DNA of 64,000 bases. Source: Puniceibacterium sediminis. Lineage in GTDB: Bacteria; Pseudomonadota; Alphaproteobacteria; Rhodobacterales; Rhodobacteraceae. The stretch lies in the NCBI RefSeq assembly GCF_900188035.1, contig NZ_FZNN01000009.1, positions 1 through 64,000 on the forward strand, given 5' to 3'. The stretch's first letter is position 1; each line of letters opens with the position of its first letter. Under the pieces are notes generated by a model that was not told where the DNA came from, did no database searches, and worked only from the letters and a program-made list of their open reading frames with translations. Shown one piece after another: positions 42,864 to 53,615 of this stretch. The position numbers and the translations under genes are program-made.

Positions 42864-42866
42864 GCC

Positions 42867-43247
42867 ATGAGCAAGGATAAGAATCCCCGCCGCGTGGCAG
42901 ACAACGAAGCAATGGCAAAACTGCGCATGCTTCGGACCAGCCCGCAGAAACTGAACCTGGTAGCCGCGATGATCCGTGGCAAGAAGGTTGAAAAGGCCCT
43001 CACGGACCTGACCTTCTCGAAAAAGCGGATCTCGGACGATGTGAAGAAATGTCTTCAGTCGGCCATCGCCAACGCCGAGAACAACCACAATCTTGACGTG
43101 GACGAGCTGATCGTGGCCGAGGCCTATGTCGGCAAGAACCTGACGCTCAAGCGCGGTCGCCCGCGTGCACGTGGTCGTTTCGGCAAGATCGTGAAACCGT
43201 TCTCGGAACTCACCATCTTGGTGCGTCAGATCGAGGAGCAAGCCTAA
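42867..43247 (+). CDS. rplV: 50S ribosomal protein L22
   Basis: 126 residues. The core [24 protein letters not shown] and the C-terminal hairpin region [26 protein letters not shown], which lines the exit tunnel, are present. The start overlaps nothing; the stop overlaps the rpsC ATG by one base. Slightly extended N terminus ([15 protein letters not shown]), as usual in Rhodobacterales. Confidence 0.97.
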   Translation: MSKDKNPRRVADNEAMAKLRMLRTSPQKLNLVAAMIRGKKVEKALTDLTFSKKRISDDVKKCLQSAIANAENNHNLDVDELIVAEAYVGKNLTLKRGRPRARGRFGKIVKPFSELTILVRQIEEQA

Positions 43248-43969
43248 TGGGTAATAAAACCAATCCGATCGGGATGCGGCTCCAGATCAACCGCACCTGG
43301 GATTCCCGCTGGTACGCAGACACCAAGGACTACGGCAATCTCCTGCTGGAAGATCTCGCGATCCGCGCGTTCATCCACAAGGAATGCATGCAGGCCGGCG
43401 TGTCCCGCGTCATCATCGAGCGTCCGCACAAGAAGTGCCGCGTGACGGTGCACACTGCCCGTCCGGGCGTCATCATCGGCAAGAAAGGCGCGGACATCGA
43501 AGGTCTGCGCAAGAAGCTGGCCGCGATGACCAAGTCCGAACTGCACCTCAACATCGTCGAGGTCCGCAAGCCGGAACTGGACGCACGTCTTGTGGGCGAG
43601 AGCATCTCGCAGCAGCTCGAACGCCGGGTGTCCTTCCGTCGCGCCATGAAGCGCGCCGTGCAGAACGCCATGCGTATGGGTGCCCTTGGTATCCGTGTGA
43701 ACGTCGCGGGCCGCCTTGGCGGTGCCGAGATCGCCCGGACCGAATGGTATCGTGAAGGTCGTGTGCCGCTGCACACGCTCCGCGCGGACATCGATCACGC
43801 TCATGTCGAGGCACAGACAGCCTACGGCATCATCGGGATCAAGGTCTGGATCTTCAAAGGCGAGATCATGGAGCACGACCCCCAGGCACGTGACCGTAAG
43901 GCACAGGAACTCCAGGACGGCCCTGCACCCCGTGGTGCTGGCGGCGGTCGTCGCGATGATCGGAGATAA
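43247..43969 (+). CDS. rpsC: 30S ribosomal protein S3
   Basis: 240 residues. The N-terminal [23 protein letters not shown], the KH domain with [17 protein letters not shown] (about 74) and the C-terminal domain [36 protein letters not shown] mark S3. It forms the mRNA entry site with S4 and S5. Overlaps rplV by one base; three bases before rplP. Ends with a Gly/Arg-rich tail ([11 protein letters not shown]). Confidence 0.97.
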   Translation: MGNKTNPIGMRLQINRTWDSRWYADTKDYGNLLLEDLAIRAFIHKECMQAGVSRVIIERPHKKCRVTVHTARPGVIIGKKGADIEGLRKKLAAMTKSELHLNIVEVRKPELDARLVGESISQQLERRVSFRRAMKRAVQNAMRMGALGIRVNVAGRLGGAEIARTEWYREGRVPLHTLRADIDHAHVEAQTAYGIIGIKVWIFKGEIMEHDPQARDRKAQELQDGPAPRGAGGGRRDDRR

Positions 43970-43972
43970 GAG

Positions 43973-44386
43973 ATGCTTCAGCCAAAGCGTACCAAATTCC
44001 GCAAACAGTTTAAGGGCCGGATCTCCGGTCTTGCTAAAGGCGGCAGCGACCTGAACTTCGGGACCTTCGGTCTCAAGGCACTTCAGCCCGAGCGTGTGAC
44101 AGCGCGTCAGATCGAAGCGGCTCGCCGCGCGATGACACGTCACATGAAGCGTCAGGGCCGTGTCTGGATCCGGATCTTCCCGGATACGCCGGTCACCTCC
44201 AAGCCCACCGAAGTCCGGATGGGTAAGGGTAAAGGTTCCGTCGATTTCTGGGCCTGCAAGGTCAAGCCGGGTCGCGTGATGTTCGAACTCGACGGTGTTG
44301 GCGAAGACATCGCACGTGAGGCCCTGCGCCTTGCCGCGATGAAACTGCCGATCAAGACCCGCGTCGTCGTTCGCGAAGACTGGTAA
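43973..44386 (+). CDS. rplP: 50S ribosomal protein L16
   Basis: 137 residues. [19 protein letters not shown] and [29 protein letters not shown] are diagnostic. L16 organises tRNA contacts at the A site. It is the last gene of this block: a strong terminator (44452-44483) follows, and rpmC, normally immediately downstream, is 2 kb away behind two unrelated genes. Confidence 0.97.
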   Translation: MLQPKRTKFRKQFKGRISGLAKGGSDLNFGTFGLKALQPERVTARQIEAARRAMTRHMKRQGRVWIRIFPDTPVTSKPTEVRMGKGKGSVDFWACKVKPGRVMFELDGVGEDIAREALRLAAMKLPIKTRVVVREDW

Positions 44387-44451
44387 ATCTTCGCGCGGTG
44401 CGGTGTAGCGGGTTTCTCCGGAAACCTGCGGACCGCACAGGGTGACAAAAT

Positions 44452-44487
44452 AAAGCCCCCGCCGGGAAACTGGCGGGGGCTTTTACG
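44452..44487 (+). terminator. Rho-independent terminator after rplP
   Basis: AAAGCCCCCGCC (44452-44463) pairs perfectly over 12 bases with GGCGGGGGCTTT (44472-44483), followed by a T. It also serves the convergent minus-strand gene at 44514. It ends the rplB-rplP transcript, which normally reads on into rpmC. Confidence 0.85.
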
Positions 44488-44513
44488 TTCTGACTGATCT
44501 TGGTGGCGTGGGC

Positions 44514-45242
44514 TTACGCCCGGGTGATCCACTCTTTTGCGTCTTCGATCTCGTCATCCTCGAAATGCTTGAATTCCGCATTGATGAACTTTGACCCGAA
44601 CCGCTCGCCCATCTTCGCGAATTTGCCCGATCCGACCAGCGCGAACCGGTCCACCAGCGCGCGGTGATCACGTACCAGCGACAGGTGTTCGCCAAGCGCG
44701 CCCATGCCCTGCCAGCCGTCGAATTCCCGCAGGTCCAGCAGCAGCCGGAACCGCTCATTGGCGCGGACAAAGGCGTTCAGGTCCTGTTCCTCTTCCGCAT
44801 AGACGGCCGCATCCAGCTTGCCCAAAAGCTGCACGTGCAGTGCGCCGCCGCCCAGATCGGTCTGATGGATGGCACCCAGGGATTCCGACAGCCAGCGGCG
44901 GGCCTCTTCCTCTTCGGACAGGGCAAAGATCATGACGGGGCAGGGGAAAAAGACGCTGAACGCCTTTACGGCCCGTGTCATCCAGCCCTTGTCGGCCACG
45001 ATCGCGACACGGTCAAAGCCGCGCCAGTGTTTCAGCCCGACCTTTGCGTCCTCGAACAATGCGCCAAGAGTGAAGTTGCTGAAGTCGCTTTCGATCCGGA
45101 CCAGCAGGCGCAGCCGGTCGTGTTCGGCAATCGCCTCTTCCAGCGCCGGGATCAGCGTTCCGGTATAATCTTCTTCGGTAACAGCACCCGCGACGCGGAA
45201 CGCCAGCATGTCCTCATGCGATATGGCCATTTTCTCGATCAT
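44514..45242 (-). CDS. tandem SpoIIAA-like (STAS) domain protein
   Basis: 242 residues containing two SpoIIAA-like (DUF3478-type) domains in tandem: about 1-118 (MLAFRVAGAVTEEDYTGTLIPALEEAIAEHDRLRLLVRI, then KVGLKHWRGFDRVAIVADKGWM) and about 125-240 (RFRLLLDLREFDGWQGMGALGEHL, HRALVDRFALVGSGKFAKMGE). ATG 45242 follows GGAGG; a longer frame adds nine residues. Soluble; function unknown, the domain is lipid-binding in distant SEC14 relatives. It lies convergent with rplP inside the split ribosomal cluster. Confidence 0.75.
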   Translation of the reverse strand: MIEKMAISHEDMLAFRVAGAVTEEDYTGTLIPALEEAIAEHDRLRLLVRIESDFSNFTLGALFEDAKVGLKHWRGFDRVAIVADKGWMTRAVKAFSVFFPCPVMIFALSEEEEARRWLSESLGAIHQTDLGGGALHVQLLGKLDAAVYAEEEQDLNAFVRANERFRLLLDLREFDGWQGMGALGEHLSLVRDHRALVDRFALVGSGKFAKMGERFGSKFINAEFKHFEDDEIEDAKEWITRA

Positions 45243-45375
45243 GTCGAACCTCCAAGGGTATTGAAGCAATTCATTGCCCGATGAATATCCCCGCTTACGG
45301 CCAAAGCCGGTTGATCCAGCGCAAACCGGCTCTGTCCCTCTCGCCTTGTGCGGGGCTCTGGGCTAAACCGCTCGC

Positions 45376-45996
45376 ATGACACAGATTGATTCCCTCTTCG
45401 TGACCCGCCTCTACCGCTCCCATCTGTCCGAGTACGGCAAGCCCGTGGATCTGGCCGAGATGGAGGCGTCCTGCTATTCCATTGCCCAGGATGACGAGGC
45501 CGGGCAGGAGTGGTGCGAGGAAAACGACTATGTCGGTTACACCTCCTATGCCTCTCTGACCGACCTTGGCTGGCGCTTTCCGATCTTCAAGGATCTGGTC
45601 AAGGTGCTCGACAAACACGTCGCAGTCTTTGCCAAGGATCTGGCCTTTGACCTTGGCGACAAGAAGCTCAAGCTCGACAGCCTCTGGATCAACATCCTGC
45701 CGCAGGGTGGCGTGCACACATCGCACATCCACCCGCATTCGGTGATCAGCGGCACGACCTATGTGACCATGCCCCAGGGTGCCAGCGCCATCAAGTTCGA
45801 GGACCCGCGCCTTGCCATGATGATGGCCGCGCCCACCCGCAAGAAGAAAGCGCCCCAGGAGCTGCGCCAGTTCATCTACGTCGCCCCCGAGGCAGGCGAG
45901 GTGCTCCTGTGGGAGAGCTGGCTGCGCCACGAGGTGCCGATGAACCTGGCCGAAGAAGAACGCATCTCGGTCAGCTTCAACTACGGCTGGGGCTGA
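45376..45996 (+). CDS. 2OG-Fe(II) oxygenase-like protein (TIGR02466 type)
   Basis: 206 residues. The central LPQGGVHTSHIHPHSVISGTTYVTMP has an H-x-H-type iron site, and the C-terminal ESWLRHEVPMNLAEEERISVSFNYGWG supplies the distal His and the Arg that would hold 2-oxoglutarate. This is the small cupin-fold oxygenase group TIGR02466, known as a conserved hypothetical in marine alphaproteobacteria. Substrate unknown. It is divergent from the SpoIIAA-like gene, between rplP and rpmC. Confidence 0.75.
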   Translation: MTQIDSLFVTRLYRSHLSEYGKPVDLAEMEASCYSIAQDDEAGQEWCEENDYVGYTSYASLTDLGWRFPIFKDLVKVLDKHVAVFAKDLAFDLGDKKLKLDSLWINILPQGGVHTSHIHPHSVISGTTYVTMPQGASAIKFEDPRLAMMMAAPTRKKKAPQELRQFIYVAPEAGEVLLWESWLRHEVPMNLAEEERISVSFNYGWG

Positions 45997-46362
45997 CCCA
46001 AGAAACGCAGCCCGGAATCAAGGCGCTTGCGCCGCCGGGCGCGCGCCTGCCCGTCCCGGCGGGCCGGCGCTTGTGTGACGTCAGCGCAAAGTCATGAGCG
46101 ACGAAGGACACAGAACCATAAAGCGCCCCGCTCCGGCGTTTGTCGGCGCCACCCCACGGCCAGGCGCGCGCCCGGCTCCCGGCGTATTGGACGCCACGCT
46201 TGGCGCATAAAACATCCCGGACTCTGTGCATATTCGCCAAAGACCCTTGCCACACACGACTTCCCCCTGTATGCGACCCCCTCATCATGGACTCCACCGG
46301 AATCAGGGTGACCCAAGCAAATCGGCCTGGGGCCTACCGGTGATGTTGAAAGGAAGGGCGAC
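45997..46362. other. intergenic region upstream of rpmC
   Basis: 366 bases with no convincing gene on either strand; open frames there show no recognisable protein. A short high-G+C stretch (46030-46160) is followed by a more balanced leader. The right part holds the likely promoter of the rpmC block (46247-46275). Confidence 0.5.
46247..46275 (+). promoter_or_regulatory. candidate promoter of the rpmC-rpmD block
   Basis: TTGCCA (46247-46252), 17-base spacer, TATGCG (46270-46275), 88 bases before the rpmC ATG. A promoter is needed here because a terminator follows rplP and a minus-strand gene intervenes. Prediction by eye only. Confidence 0.35.
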
Positions 46363-46566
46363 ATGAACGCCAAGGAACTGCATGACAAGACCCCGGACCA
46401 GCTCCGGGACGAACTTGTTTCACTGAAAAAAGAGGCCTTCAACCTGCGTTTTCAGCAGGCCACCGGCCAGATGGAAAACACATCGCGCATGAAAATTGTG
46501 CGTCGTGACGTTGCGCGGATCAAGACCGTGCTGAACCAAAAGGCCGCTAACGCGGCTGCAGAATAA
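46363..46566 (+). CDS. rpmC: 50S ribosomal protein L29
   Basis: 67 residues. [24 protein letters not shown] and [30 protein letters not shown] are standard L29 helices. It sits at the tunnel exit and contacts SRP and trigger factor. First gene of the rpmC-rpsQ-rplN run, behind a GAAAGGAAGG site. Confidence 0.96.
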   Translation: MNAKELHDKTPDQLRDELVSLKKEAFNLRFQQATGQMENTSRMKIVRRDVARIKTVLNQKAANAAAE

Positions 46567-46579
46567 GGGAGCCTGACAG

Positions 46580-46825
46580 ATGCCCAAACGTATTCTTTCC
46601 GGCACCGTGACAAGCACTGCAAACGCCCAGACCGTAACGGTTTCGGTTGAACGCCGCTTCAAGCACCCGGTTCTGCAGAAGACAATCCGTAAGTCCAAGA
46701 AGTACCGGGCTCACGATGAAGCTGAGAAGTTTCAGGTTGGCGACATGGTCCGCATCATCGAATGCGCGCCCAAGTCGAAGACAAAGCGCTGGGAAGTCGT
46801 CGTCGAAGAGACAGCGGCCAACTAG
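46580..46825 (+). CDS. rpsQ: 30S ribosomal protein S17
   Basis: 81 residues. [46 protein letters not shown] and [21 protein letters not shown] are diagnostic of this OB-fold protein, which organises the 5' domain of 16S rRNA. 13 bases after rpmC. Confidence 0.96.
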   Translation: MPKRILSGTVTSTANAQTVTVSVERRFKHPVLQKTIRKSKKYRAHDEAEKFQVGDMVRIIECAPKSKTKRWEVVVEETAAN

Positions 46826-46884
46826 TTAGTTCGAAACCATGGGGAGAAGGCTAACCAAGCCCCCCAAAGGTCAGGAGAAACCAC

Positions 46885-47253
46885 ATGATCCAGATGCAGA
46901 CCAATCTGGATGTAGCTGACAACTCCGGCGCTCGCCGGGTGCAGTGCATCAAGGTTCTGGGTGGTTCCAAGCGTAAGTACGCATCCGTAGGCGACGTTAT
47001 CGTCGTCTCGGTCAAGGAAGCCATCCCGCGTGGTCGCGTTAAGAAAGGTGACGTCCGTAAGGCCGTCGTCGTGCGCACCGCCAAAGAAGTCCGTCGTGAA
47101 GACGGCACAGCAATCCGTTTCGACCGTAATGCTGCCGTGATCCTGAACAACGCAGGTGAGCCGGTCGGTACCCGTATCTTCGGACCGGTTGTTCGCGAAC
47201 TGCGTGCCAAGAACTTCATGAAGATCATCTCGCTCGCGCCGGAGGTGCTGTAA
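46885..47253 (+). CDS. rplN: 50S ribosomal protein L14
   Basis: 122 residues, normal length. [27 protein letters not shown] and [25 protein letters not shown] are characteristic. L14 forms an intersubunit bridge. The gap from rpsQ (59 bases) has an AAGGTCAGGAG-like site; its stop overlaps the rplX ATG by one base. Confidence 0.97.
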   Translation: MIQMQTNLDVADNSGARRVQCIKVLGGSKRKYASVGDVIVVSVKEAIPRGRVKKGDVRKAVVVRTAKEVRREDGTAIRFDRNAAVILNNAGEPVGTRIFGPVVRELRAKNFMKIISLAPEVL

Positions 47254-47564
47254 TGGCTGCTAAACTCCGCAAAGGTGACAAGGTCGTCGTTCTTGCCGGC
47301 AAGGACAAAGGCACCACAGGCACCATCACGACCGTTGACCCCAAGTCGGGCAAAGCTGTCGTCGAAGGCGTGAACATGGCGATTCGTCACACCAAGCAAA
47401 GCCAGACTTCGCAGGGTGGCCGCGTTCCCAAGGCGATGCCGATCCAGCTGAGCAACCTGTCTCTGGTAGACGCAAACGGCAAAGCAACCCGCGTTGGCTT
47501 CAAGATCGAAGGCGACAAGAAGGTTCGTTTTGCCAAGACCACGGGGGACGTGATCGATGCTTGA
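47253..47564 (+). CDS. rplX: 50S ribosomal protein L24
   Basis: 103 residues. KOW motif [22 protein letters not shown] (about 4-25), then [19 protein letters not shown]24 initiates large-subunit assembly. It overlaps rplN by one base and rplE by eight, so translation is coupled. Confidence 0.96.
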   Translation: MAAKLRKGDKVVVLAGKDKGTTGTITTVDPKSGKAVVEGVNMAIRHTKQSQTSQGGRVPKAMPIQLSNLSLVDANGKATRVGFKIEGDKKVRFAKTTGDVIDA

Positions 47565-48120
47565 TACAGCAAACTATACCCCGCGCCTCAAGGCTCTGTT
47601 CAACGACACCGTCAAGGCCGCTCTGAAAGAAGAGTTCGGCTATTCCAACATGATGATGGTGCCGCGTCTGGACAAGATCGTTCTGAACATCGGCTGTGGC
47701 GCTGAAGCTGTTCGTGACAGCAAGAAAGCCAAATCCGCCCAGGATGACCTGACCACAATCGCAGGCCAGAAGGCTGTTGTGACCAAGGCCAAGAAATCCA
47801 TTGCTGGCTTCCGCGTGCGTGAAGAAATGCCGCTCGGAACCAAGGTGACCTTGCGCGGGGATCGTATGTACGAATTCCTCGACCGCCTGATCACCGTGGC
47901 AATGCCCCGCATCCGCGACTTCCGCGGCGTGTCGGGCAAGTCGTTTGACGGCCGCGGCAACTATGCCACCGGTCTCAAGGAACACATTGTCTTCCCGGAA
48001 ATCAACTTTGATAAAGTTGACGAAAACTGGGGCATGGACATCGTGATCTGCACGACTGCCAAGACCGACGCAGAAGCCAAAGCGCTGTTGAAAGCTTTCA
48101 ACATGCCGTTCAACAGCTGA
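47557..48120 (+). CDS. rplE: 50S ribosomal protein L5
   Basis: 187 residues. Blocks [74 protein letters not shown] and [11 protein letters not shown] are standard. L5 binds 5S rRNA and contacts the P-site tRNA elbow. The start lies inside the rplX end. Confidence 0.97.
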   Translation: MLDTANYTPRLKALFNDTVKAALKEEFGYSNMMMVPRLDKIVLNIGCGAEAVRDSKKAKSAQDDLTTIAGQKAVVTKAKKSIAGFRVREEMPLGTKVTLRGDRMYEFLDRLITVAMPRIRDFRGVSGKSFDGRGNYATGLKEHIVFPEINFDKVDENWGMDIVICTTAKTDAEAKALLKAFNMPFNS

Positions 48121-48134
48121 GGGGACACTAGAAC

Positions 48135-48440
48135 ATGGCAAAGAAATCCATGATCGAGCGCGAGAAGAAGCGCCAGCGTCTGGTGGCCAAGTATGCTACC
48201 AAGCGCGCTGAGCTCAAAGCGCTTGCCACCGACGAATCCATCCCGTTCGAGGAGCGCTTCAAGGCGCGTCTCAAACTGGCGGAACTGCCGCGCAACAGCT
48301 CGGCAACTCGTCTTCACAACCGCTGCCAGCTGACGGGGCGTCCGCACGCCTATTACCGCAAGCTGAAAATCAGCCGTATCATGTTGCGCGACCTTGGCTC
48401 CAAAGGCCAGTTGCCCGGCATGGTCAAGTCTAGCTGGTAA
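48135..48440 (+). CDS. rpsN: 30S ribosomal protein S14
   Basis: 101 residues, the long zinc-free form (no Cys4 set), as usual in Proteobacteria. [29 protein letters not shown] at the start and [26 protein letters not shown] near the end mark it. It binds 16S rRNA in the head of the small subunit. Confidence 0.97.
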   Translation: MAKKSMIEREKKRQRLVAKYATKRAELKALATDESIPFEERFKARLKLAELPRNSSATRLHNRCQLTGRPHAYYRKLKISRIMLRDLGSKGQLPGMVKSSW

Positions 48441-48452
48441 GGAGGGCACGAT

Positions 48453-48845
48453 ATGAACGATCCTATCGGCGATATGCTCACCCGGATCCGCAACTCTCAG
48501 ATGCGCGGCAAATCCACAGTGATGACGCCTGCATCCAAGCTGCGCGCCTGGGTTCTGGACGTACTTGCGGACGAAGGTTACATCCGCGGCTACGAAAAGA
48601 TGACTGGTGCCGACGGCCACCCGGCCATCGAAATCAGCCTGAAGTACTTTGACGGCGCCCCCGTCATCCGCGAGATCAAGCGTGTTTCCACGCCCGGTCG
48701 CCGCGTTTATCTGGGCGTCGAAGACATCCCCACGGTCCGTCAGGGTCTGGGTGTGTCGATTGTCAGCACGTCGCGTGGCGTGATGTCGGATGCACATGCA
48801 CGCGCGGCCAATGTTGGCGGCGAAGTGCTTTGCACGGTGTTCTAA
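48453..48845 (+). CDS. rpsH: 30S ribosomal protein S8
   Basis: 130 residues. [20 protein letters not shown] and the C-terminal [26 protein letters not shown] are diagnostic. S8 binds the central domain of 16S rRNA and represses translation of the spc operon in Escherichia coli; the regulatory target cannot be confirmed here. It has an AAGGAGGG site. Confidence 0.97.
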   Translation: MNDPIGDMLTRIRNSQMRGKSTVMTPASKLRAWVLDVLADEGYIRGYEKMTGADGHPAIEISLKYFDGAPVIREIKRVSTPGRRVYLGVEDIPTVRQGLGVSIVSTSRGVMSDAHARAANVGGEVLCTVF

Positions 48846-48857
48846 GGAGAACTGGTA

Positions 48858-49391
48858 ATGTCTCGTATTGGGAAAAAACCGGTCGGTATGCCTTCGGGCG
48901 TGTCTGCAACGCTCTCCGGTCAGACCATCGAAGTTAAGGGCTCCAAGGGAACCCAGAGCTTCACAGCAACCGACGACGTGACTCTGACCATCGGGGAGGA
49001 CGAAATTTCTGTCACCCCCCGTGGCAAGTCCAAGCGCGCGCGCCAGCAGTGGGGCATGACTCGCACAGTTATTGCGAACATGGTCCACGGCGTGTCCGAC
49101 GTCTTCAAGAAAGAGCTTGAGATCCGCGGCGTGGGTTACCGGGCACAGCTTCAGGGCAAGGTCCTGAAACTGAACCTCGGCCTCAGCCATGATGTCAATT
49201 TCGAAATCCCTGATGGAGTGACGGTCACCTCGCCGAAGCCGACCGAGATTATCGTGGAAGGTCACGATCTTCAGCTGGTTGGCCAGGTGGCCGCTAATAT
49301 TCGCGACTGGCGCCGCCCCGAGCCCTACAAGGGCAAAGGTATCCGGTACAAAGGCGAATATGTATTCCAGAAGGAAGGCAAGAAGAAGTAA
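48858..49391 (+). CDS. rplF: 50S ribosomal protein L6
   Basis: 177 residues. [56 protein letters not shown] and the C-terminal [25 protein letters not shown] are standard for L6, which lies near the factor-binding site. Twelve bases after rpsH. Confidence 0.97.
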   Translation: MSRIGKKPVGMPSGVSATLSGQTIEVKGSKGTQSFTATDDVTLTIGEDEISVTPRGKSKRARQQWGMTRTVIANMVHGVSDVFKKELEIRGVGYRAQLQGKVLKLNLGLSHDVNFEIPDGVTVTSPKPTEIIVEGHDLQLVGQVAANIRDWRRPEPYKGKGIRYKGEYVFQKEGKKK

Positions 49392-49401
49392 GGACGCAGC
49401 T

Positions 49402-49761
49402 ATGGCAAACAGTAAAAGAGATCTGTTCCTCAAGCGCCGTCTGCGCGTCCGGAACAAACTGCGGGCAGTGAATGCAGGGCGCTTGCGCCTCTCGGTTCAC
49501 CGCTCCAACAAGAACATCAGCGCTCAGCTGATCGACGATGTGAATGGCGTGACGCTTGCTTCGGCTTCTTCCCTCGAGAAGGATCTGGGCATCATCGGCA
49601 AGAACAACGTGGAGGCCGCCGCAAAGGTGGGCACCGCGATTGCCGAACGCGCCAAAAAGGCCGGTGTGGAAGAAGCATATTTCGACCGCGGCGGTTTCCT
49701 GTTCCACGGCAAGGTGAAGGCTCTGGCCGACGCCGCACGTGAAGCAGGTCTGAAGATCTAA
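49402..49761 (+). CDS. rplR: 50S ribosomal protein L18
   Basis: 119 residues. ATG 49402 ([22 protein letters not shown]) is ten bases after the rplF stop; a longer frame starting at 49279 lies inside rplF. Blocks [28 protein letters not shown] and [24 protein letters not shown] identify L18, which binds 5S rRNA. A hairpin (AGGGGGCC/GGGCCCCC, about 49773-49794) without T-run lies in the 126-base gap before rpsE. Confidence 0.96.
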   Translation: MANSKRDLFLKRRLRVRNKLRAVNAGRLRLSVHRSNKNISAQLIDDVNGVTLASASSLEKDLGIIGKNNVEAAAKVGTAIAERAKKAGVEEAYFDRGGFLFHGKVKALADAAREAGLKI

Positions 49762-49887
49762 ACTACGGCGTAGGGGGCCTGTTCAGGGCCCCCTCGATGA
49801 TCCGGGGGTCTGTGCCGCAGGGCAGGGGCCCACCAGGGATCGAGATAATGAGGTGCTTCTGGCGCCACAGTACAAGGATGCCTGAAT

Positions 49888-50472
49888 ATGGCAGAACGTG
49901 ATAACCGTCGGGGTGGTGGCAATCGCCGCGAAGACTCCAACCCAGAATTCGCCGATCGTCTGGTCGCGATCAACCGGGTGTCCAAGACCGTAAAGGGTGG
50001 TAAGCGCTTTGGCTTCGCCGCTCTCGTGGTTGTGGGCGACCAGAAGGGCCGCGTCGGCTTCGGCAAGGGCAAGGCCAAAGAGGTCCCCGAGGCGATCCGC
50101 AAGGCAACCGAGCAGGCAAAGCGCAAGATGATGCGCGTTCCGCTGCGCGAAGGCCGCACGCTGCACCACGACATCGAGGGCCGTCATGGCGCCGGTAAAG
50201 TGGTCATGCGCACAGCACCGCAGGGTACCGGTATCATCGCCGGTGGTCCGATGCGTGCCGTGTTCGAAATGCTGGGTGTTCAGGACGTGGTCGCCAAGTC
50301 GATCGGTTCGCAGAACCCCTACAACATGATCCGTGCAACGCTCGACGGTCTGGGCAAGGAAACTTCGCCCCGTATGGTCGCACAGCGTCGTGGCAAGAAG
50401 GTCGGTGACATTCTTGGCCACAAGGACGAAGCCCCCGCTGCCGAAGCGGCTGCAGAGCCTGCAGAAGCGTAA
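49888..50472 (+). CDS. rpsE: 30S ribosomal protein S5
   Basis: 194 residues. The N-terminal double-stranded-RNA-binding domain has [40 protein letters not shown] and the C-terminal domain [34 protein letters not shown]. It has a longer acidic/alanine-rich tail ([12 protein letters not shown]), common in this order. S5 takes part in mRNA helicase activity and decoding accuracy. Confidence 0.97.
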   Translation: MAERDNRRGGGNRREDSNPEFADRLVAINRVSKTVKGGKRFGFAALVVVGDQKGRVGFGKGKAKEVPEAIRKATEQAKRKMMRVPLREGRTLHHDIEGRHGAGKVVMRTAPQGTGIIAGGPMRAVFEMLGVQDVVAKSIGSQNPYNMIRATLDGLGKETSPRMVAQRRGKKVGDILGHKDEAPAAEAAAEPAEA

Positions 50473-50484
50473 GGAGCTGAGAAC

Positions 50485-50676
50485 ATGGCAAAAACAATCG
50501 TCGTACAGCAGATCGGTTCGCCGATCCGCCGCCCCGCGAAGCAGCGCCAGACCCTTATCGGTCTGGGCCTGAACAAGATGCACAAGACCCGCGAACTTGA
50601 AGACACTCCCGCCGTGCGCGGCATGGTCAACAAGATCCCGCACATGGTCAAGATCATCGAAGAGCGCGGCGAGTAA
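50485..50676 (+). CDS. rpmD: 50S ribosomal protein L30
   Basis: 63 residues. [33 protein letters not shown] is the L30 signature. Twelve bases after rpsE. A terminator follows, and the rplO gene that normally comes next is separated by a GFA-family gene. Confidence 0.95.
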   Translation: MAKTIVVQQIGSPIRRPAKQRQTLIGLGLNKMHKTRELEDTPAVRGMVNKIPHMVKIIEERGE

Positions 50677-50716
50677 TCGCCCGCCACCTTCCCTTGGGAA
50701 GGCTGCAATGAATTAG

Positions 50717-50747
50717 AAACGCCCTCCGGCTACCCGGGGGGCGTTTT
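50717..50747 (+). terminator. Rho-independent terminator after rpmD
   Basis: AAACGCCCTCCGG (50717-50729) pairs with CCGGGGGGCGTTT (50734-50746) over 13 positions with one G-T wobble, loop CTAC, followed by T. It ends the rpmC-rpmD transcript before the inserted GFA-family gene. Confidence 0.8.
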
Positions 50748-50930
50748 GCGTTGGCGACCGCAAAAGAAAATCGCTTGCAGAAATTCCGCAGCCGACCGGG
50801 ATCAAGGCCGCAGTGCCGCCGCACCGCCCGGCTCTGACGATCCGAAAGTCCGTATCGCTTTTTGTCCAGGTTTGCTGTCCCCTTCCCGGGCGCGCGGTAC
50901 CGCAAGGCGCGCACAACAGGAGGAGAAATC

Positions 50931-51371
50931 ATGTCCAGTCCCTATGCCGGTGGTTGCGACCACGTCCACATCAAGGCCAGTGCCGAGCCGATCGACAACC
51001 ACGAATGCCATTGCAACGTCTGCAAGGGCGTCACAGGCCAGCAGCACACCCACGTTGCCTTTTTCAACTATGGCGATGTGTCGGTGGATCACCCCGAAAA
51101 GATGAAGCGTCAGCCCTTCAACGCCGAAAACCCCAATGGCCCGCTGGAACTGTGCACCTGCGCCGAATGCGGTGCGGCACTGATGCTGGATGACAAGGAA
51201 AAGCGGATCCGCGTCGCGGTCCCGAACGTCATGGGCTATGATGACGCGGCCTTCCCGGCGGCAAGCTATCACGCCTTCTACGACGACACCAAAGGCTACG
51301 CCAAGCCGTCCGACGGCCGCCCGGTCTATGAGGCCCTGCGCCCCGATTTCGTCTGGCCTGCCTCGGCCTGA
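50931..51371 (+). CDS. GFA-family (CENP-V/GFA) zinc-binding protein
   Basis: 146 residues. Glutathione-dependent-formaldehyde-activating fold with the zinc motif HECHCNVCKGVTG (Cys about 27, 29 and 32) and a second pair in CTCAECGAALML (about 80-85). ATG 50931 follows AGGAGGAG; the frame is open upstream but not conserved. Only some family members act on S-hydroxymethylglutathione, so function is uncertain. It lies between rpmD and rplO with a hairpin on each side, an insertion into the usual spc gene order. Confidence 0.75.
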   Translation: MSSPYAGGCDHVHIKASAEPIDNHECHCNVCKGVTGQQHTHVAFFNYGDVSVDHPEKMKRQPFNAENPNGPLELCTCAECGAALMLDDKEKRIRVAVPNVMGYDDAAFPAASYHAFYDDTKGYAKPSDGRPVYEALRPDFVWPASA

Positions 51372-51390
51372 TCTCTTTCTGCCGAAATCC

Positions 51391-51424
51391 AAGCGTCCTC
51401 CGGACCCCCCGGGGGACGTTTTCA
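51391..51424 (+). terminator. terminator-like hairpin after GFA gene
   Basis: AAGCGTCCTCCGG (51391-51403) pairs with CCGGGGGACGTT (51409-51420) with wobbles, followed by TTTCAC. It isolates the GFA gene from rplO. The 51425-51658 leader of rplO holds no gene. Confidence 0.6.
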
Positions 51425-51658
51425 CGGTTTTCCTCCGGCCCCACAGGGTGCCGCCACCGTTCCTGAACCAACGGCCAGCCCCGCGCCCCTCGGTCTATTT
51501 CGAAAGAGAAGGGGCAGGGGGCAGGAGAGGCTTGAACCGGCGCGGGTCTGCGTCTATACGCCCCCGGTGGTCCCTCACGGGACCCGACTCATATTTTGAA
51601 AACGCCGCGTTTGCCCACTCCGTCGCTGGAGGGCACTTCCGGCAAAGGAGAAGCGACA

Positions 51659-52141
51659 ATGAAACTTCATGAACTCCACGACAATCCCGGCGCAACCAAG
51701 CGTCGCAAGCGTATCGGCCGTGGTGCTGGTTCGGGCATGGGTAAGACCGGTGGCCGTGGTATCAAGGGTCAGAAGTCCCGTTCGGGTGTGGCGATCAAGG
51801 GCTACGAAGGCGGCCAGATGCCGCTCTACCAGCGTCTGCCCAAGCGCGGCTTCAACAAGCCGAACCGCAAGGCCTATGCTGTCGTCAACCTGGGCCTGAT
51901 CCAGAAATTCATCGAAGCCGGCAAGATCGACGGCTCGGCTCAGATCACCGAAGACGTGCTGATCGCGTCGGGTCTGGTGCGTCGCAAGCTGGACGGTATC
52001 CGGGTTCTGGCCAAGGGTGTTTTCGACACCAAGCTGGACCTCGCCGTCACCGGTGCTTCCAAATCCGCGGTTGAAGCGGTCGAAAAGTCGGGCGGGTCGG
52101 TCACGATCACTGCTCTGGCCCCTCGGACTGCCGCCGAATAA
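51659..52141 (+). CDS. rplO: 50S ribosomal protein L15
   Basis: 160 residues. [26 protein letters not shown], then [34 protein letters not shown], are standard. ATG 51659 follows AAAGGAGAAG. L15 joins late in large-subunit assembly. It precedes secY by 109 bases containing two hairpins. Confidence 0.96.
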   Translation: MKLHELHDNPGATKRRKRIGRGAGSGMGKTGGRGIKGQKSRSGVAIKGYEGGQMPLYQRLPKRGFNKPNRKAYAVVNLGLIQKFIEAGKIDGSAQITEDVLIASGLVRRKLDGIRVLAKGVFDTKLDLAVTGASKSAVEAVEKSGGSVTITALAPRTAAE

Positions 52142-52191
52142 CCGGTTGTGGGCGGCGCTGACGCCGCCTACATAGCGAACAGGTTTTCCCG

Positions 52192-52230
52192 ACGCCGCCC
52201 GAGCCGTTAAACCGCTCCGGGCGGCGTTTG
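52192..52230 (+). terminator. terminator-like hairpin between rplO and secY
   Basis: ACGCCGCCCG (52192-52201) pairs with CGGGCGGCGT (52218-52227), loop of 16, followed by TTG. A smaller hairpin (GGCGGCG-CTGA-CGCCGCC, about 52151-52168) precedes it. It may set the ratio of secY to rplO mRNA. Confidence 0.5.
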
Positions 52231-52250
52231 TCTGACAAGAGAGATTCCTC

Positions 52251-53611
<1,361 letters not shown>

Positions 53612-53615
<4 letters not shown>

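Noticed and set aside
41634-43241. 535-codon open frame antisense to rplB-rpsS-rplV
   Set aside because: Antisense to three certain ribosomal genes; His/Arg/Asp-rich composition typical of shadow frames.
45977-46297. 106-codon minus-strand frame upstream of rpmC
   Set aside because: Rich in Arg, Gly and Ser with no motif and no Shine-Dalgarno; overlaps the end of the oxygenase gene antisense.
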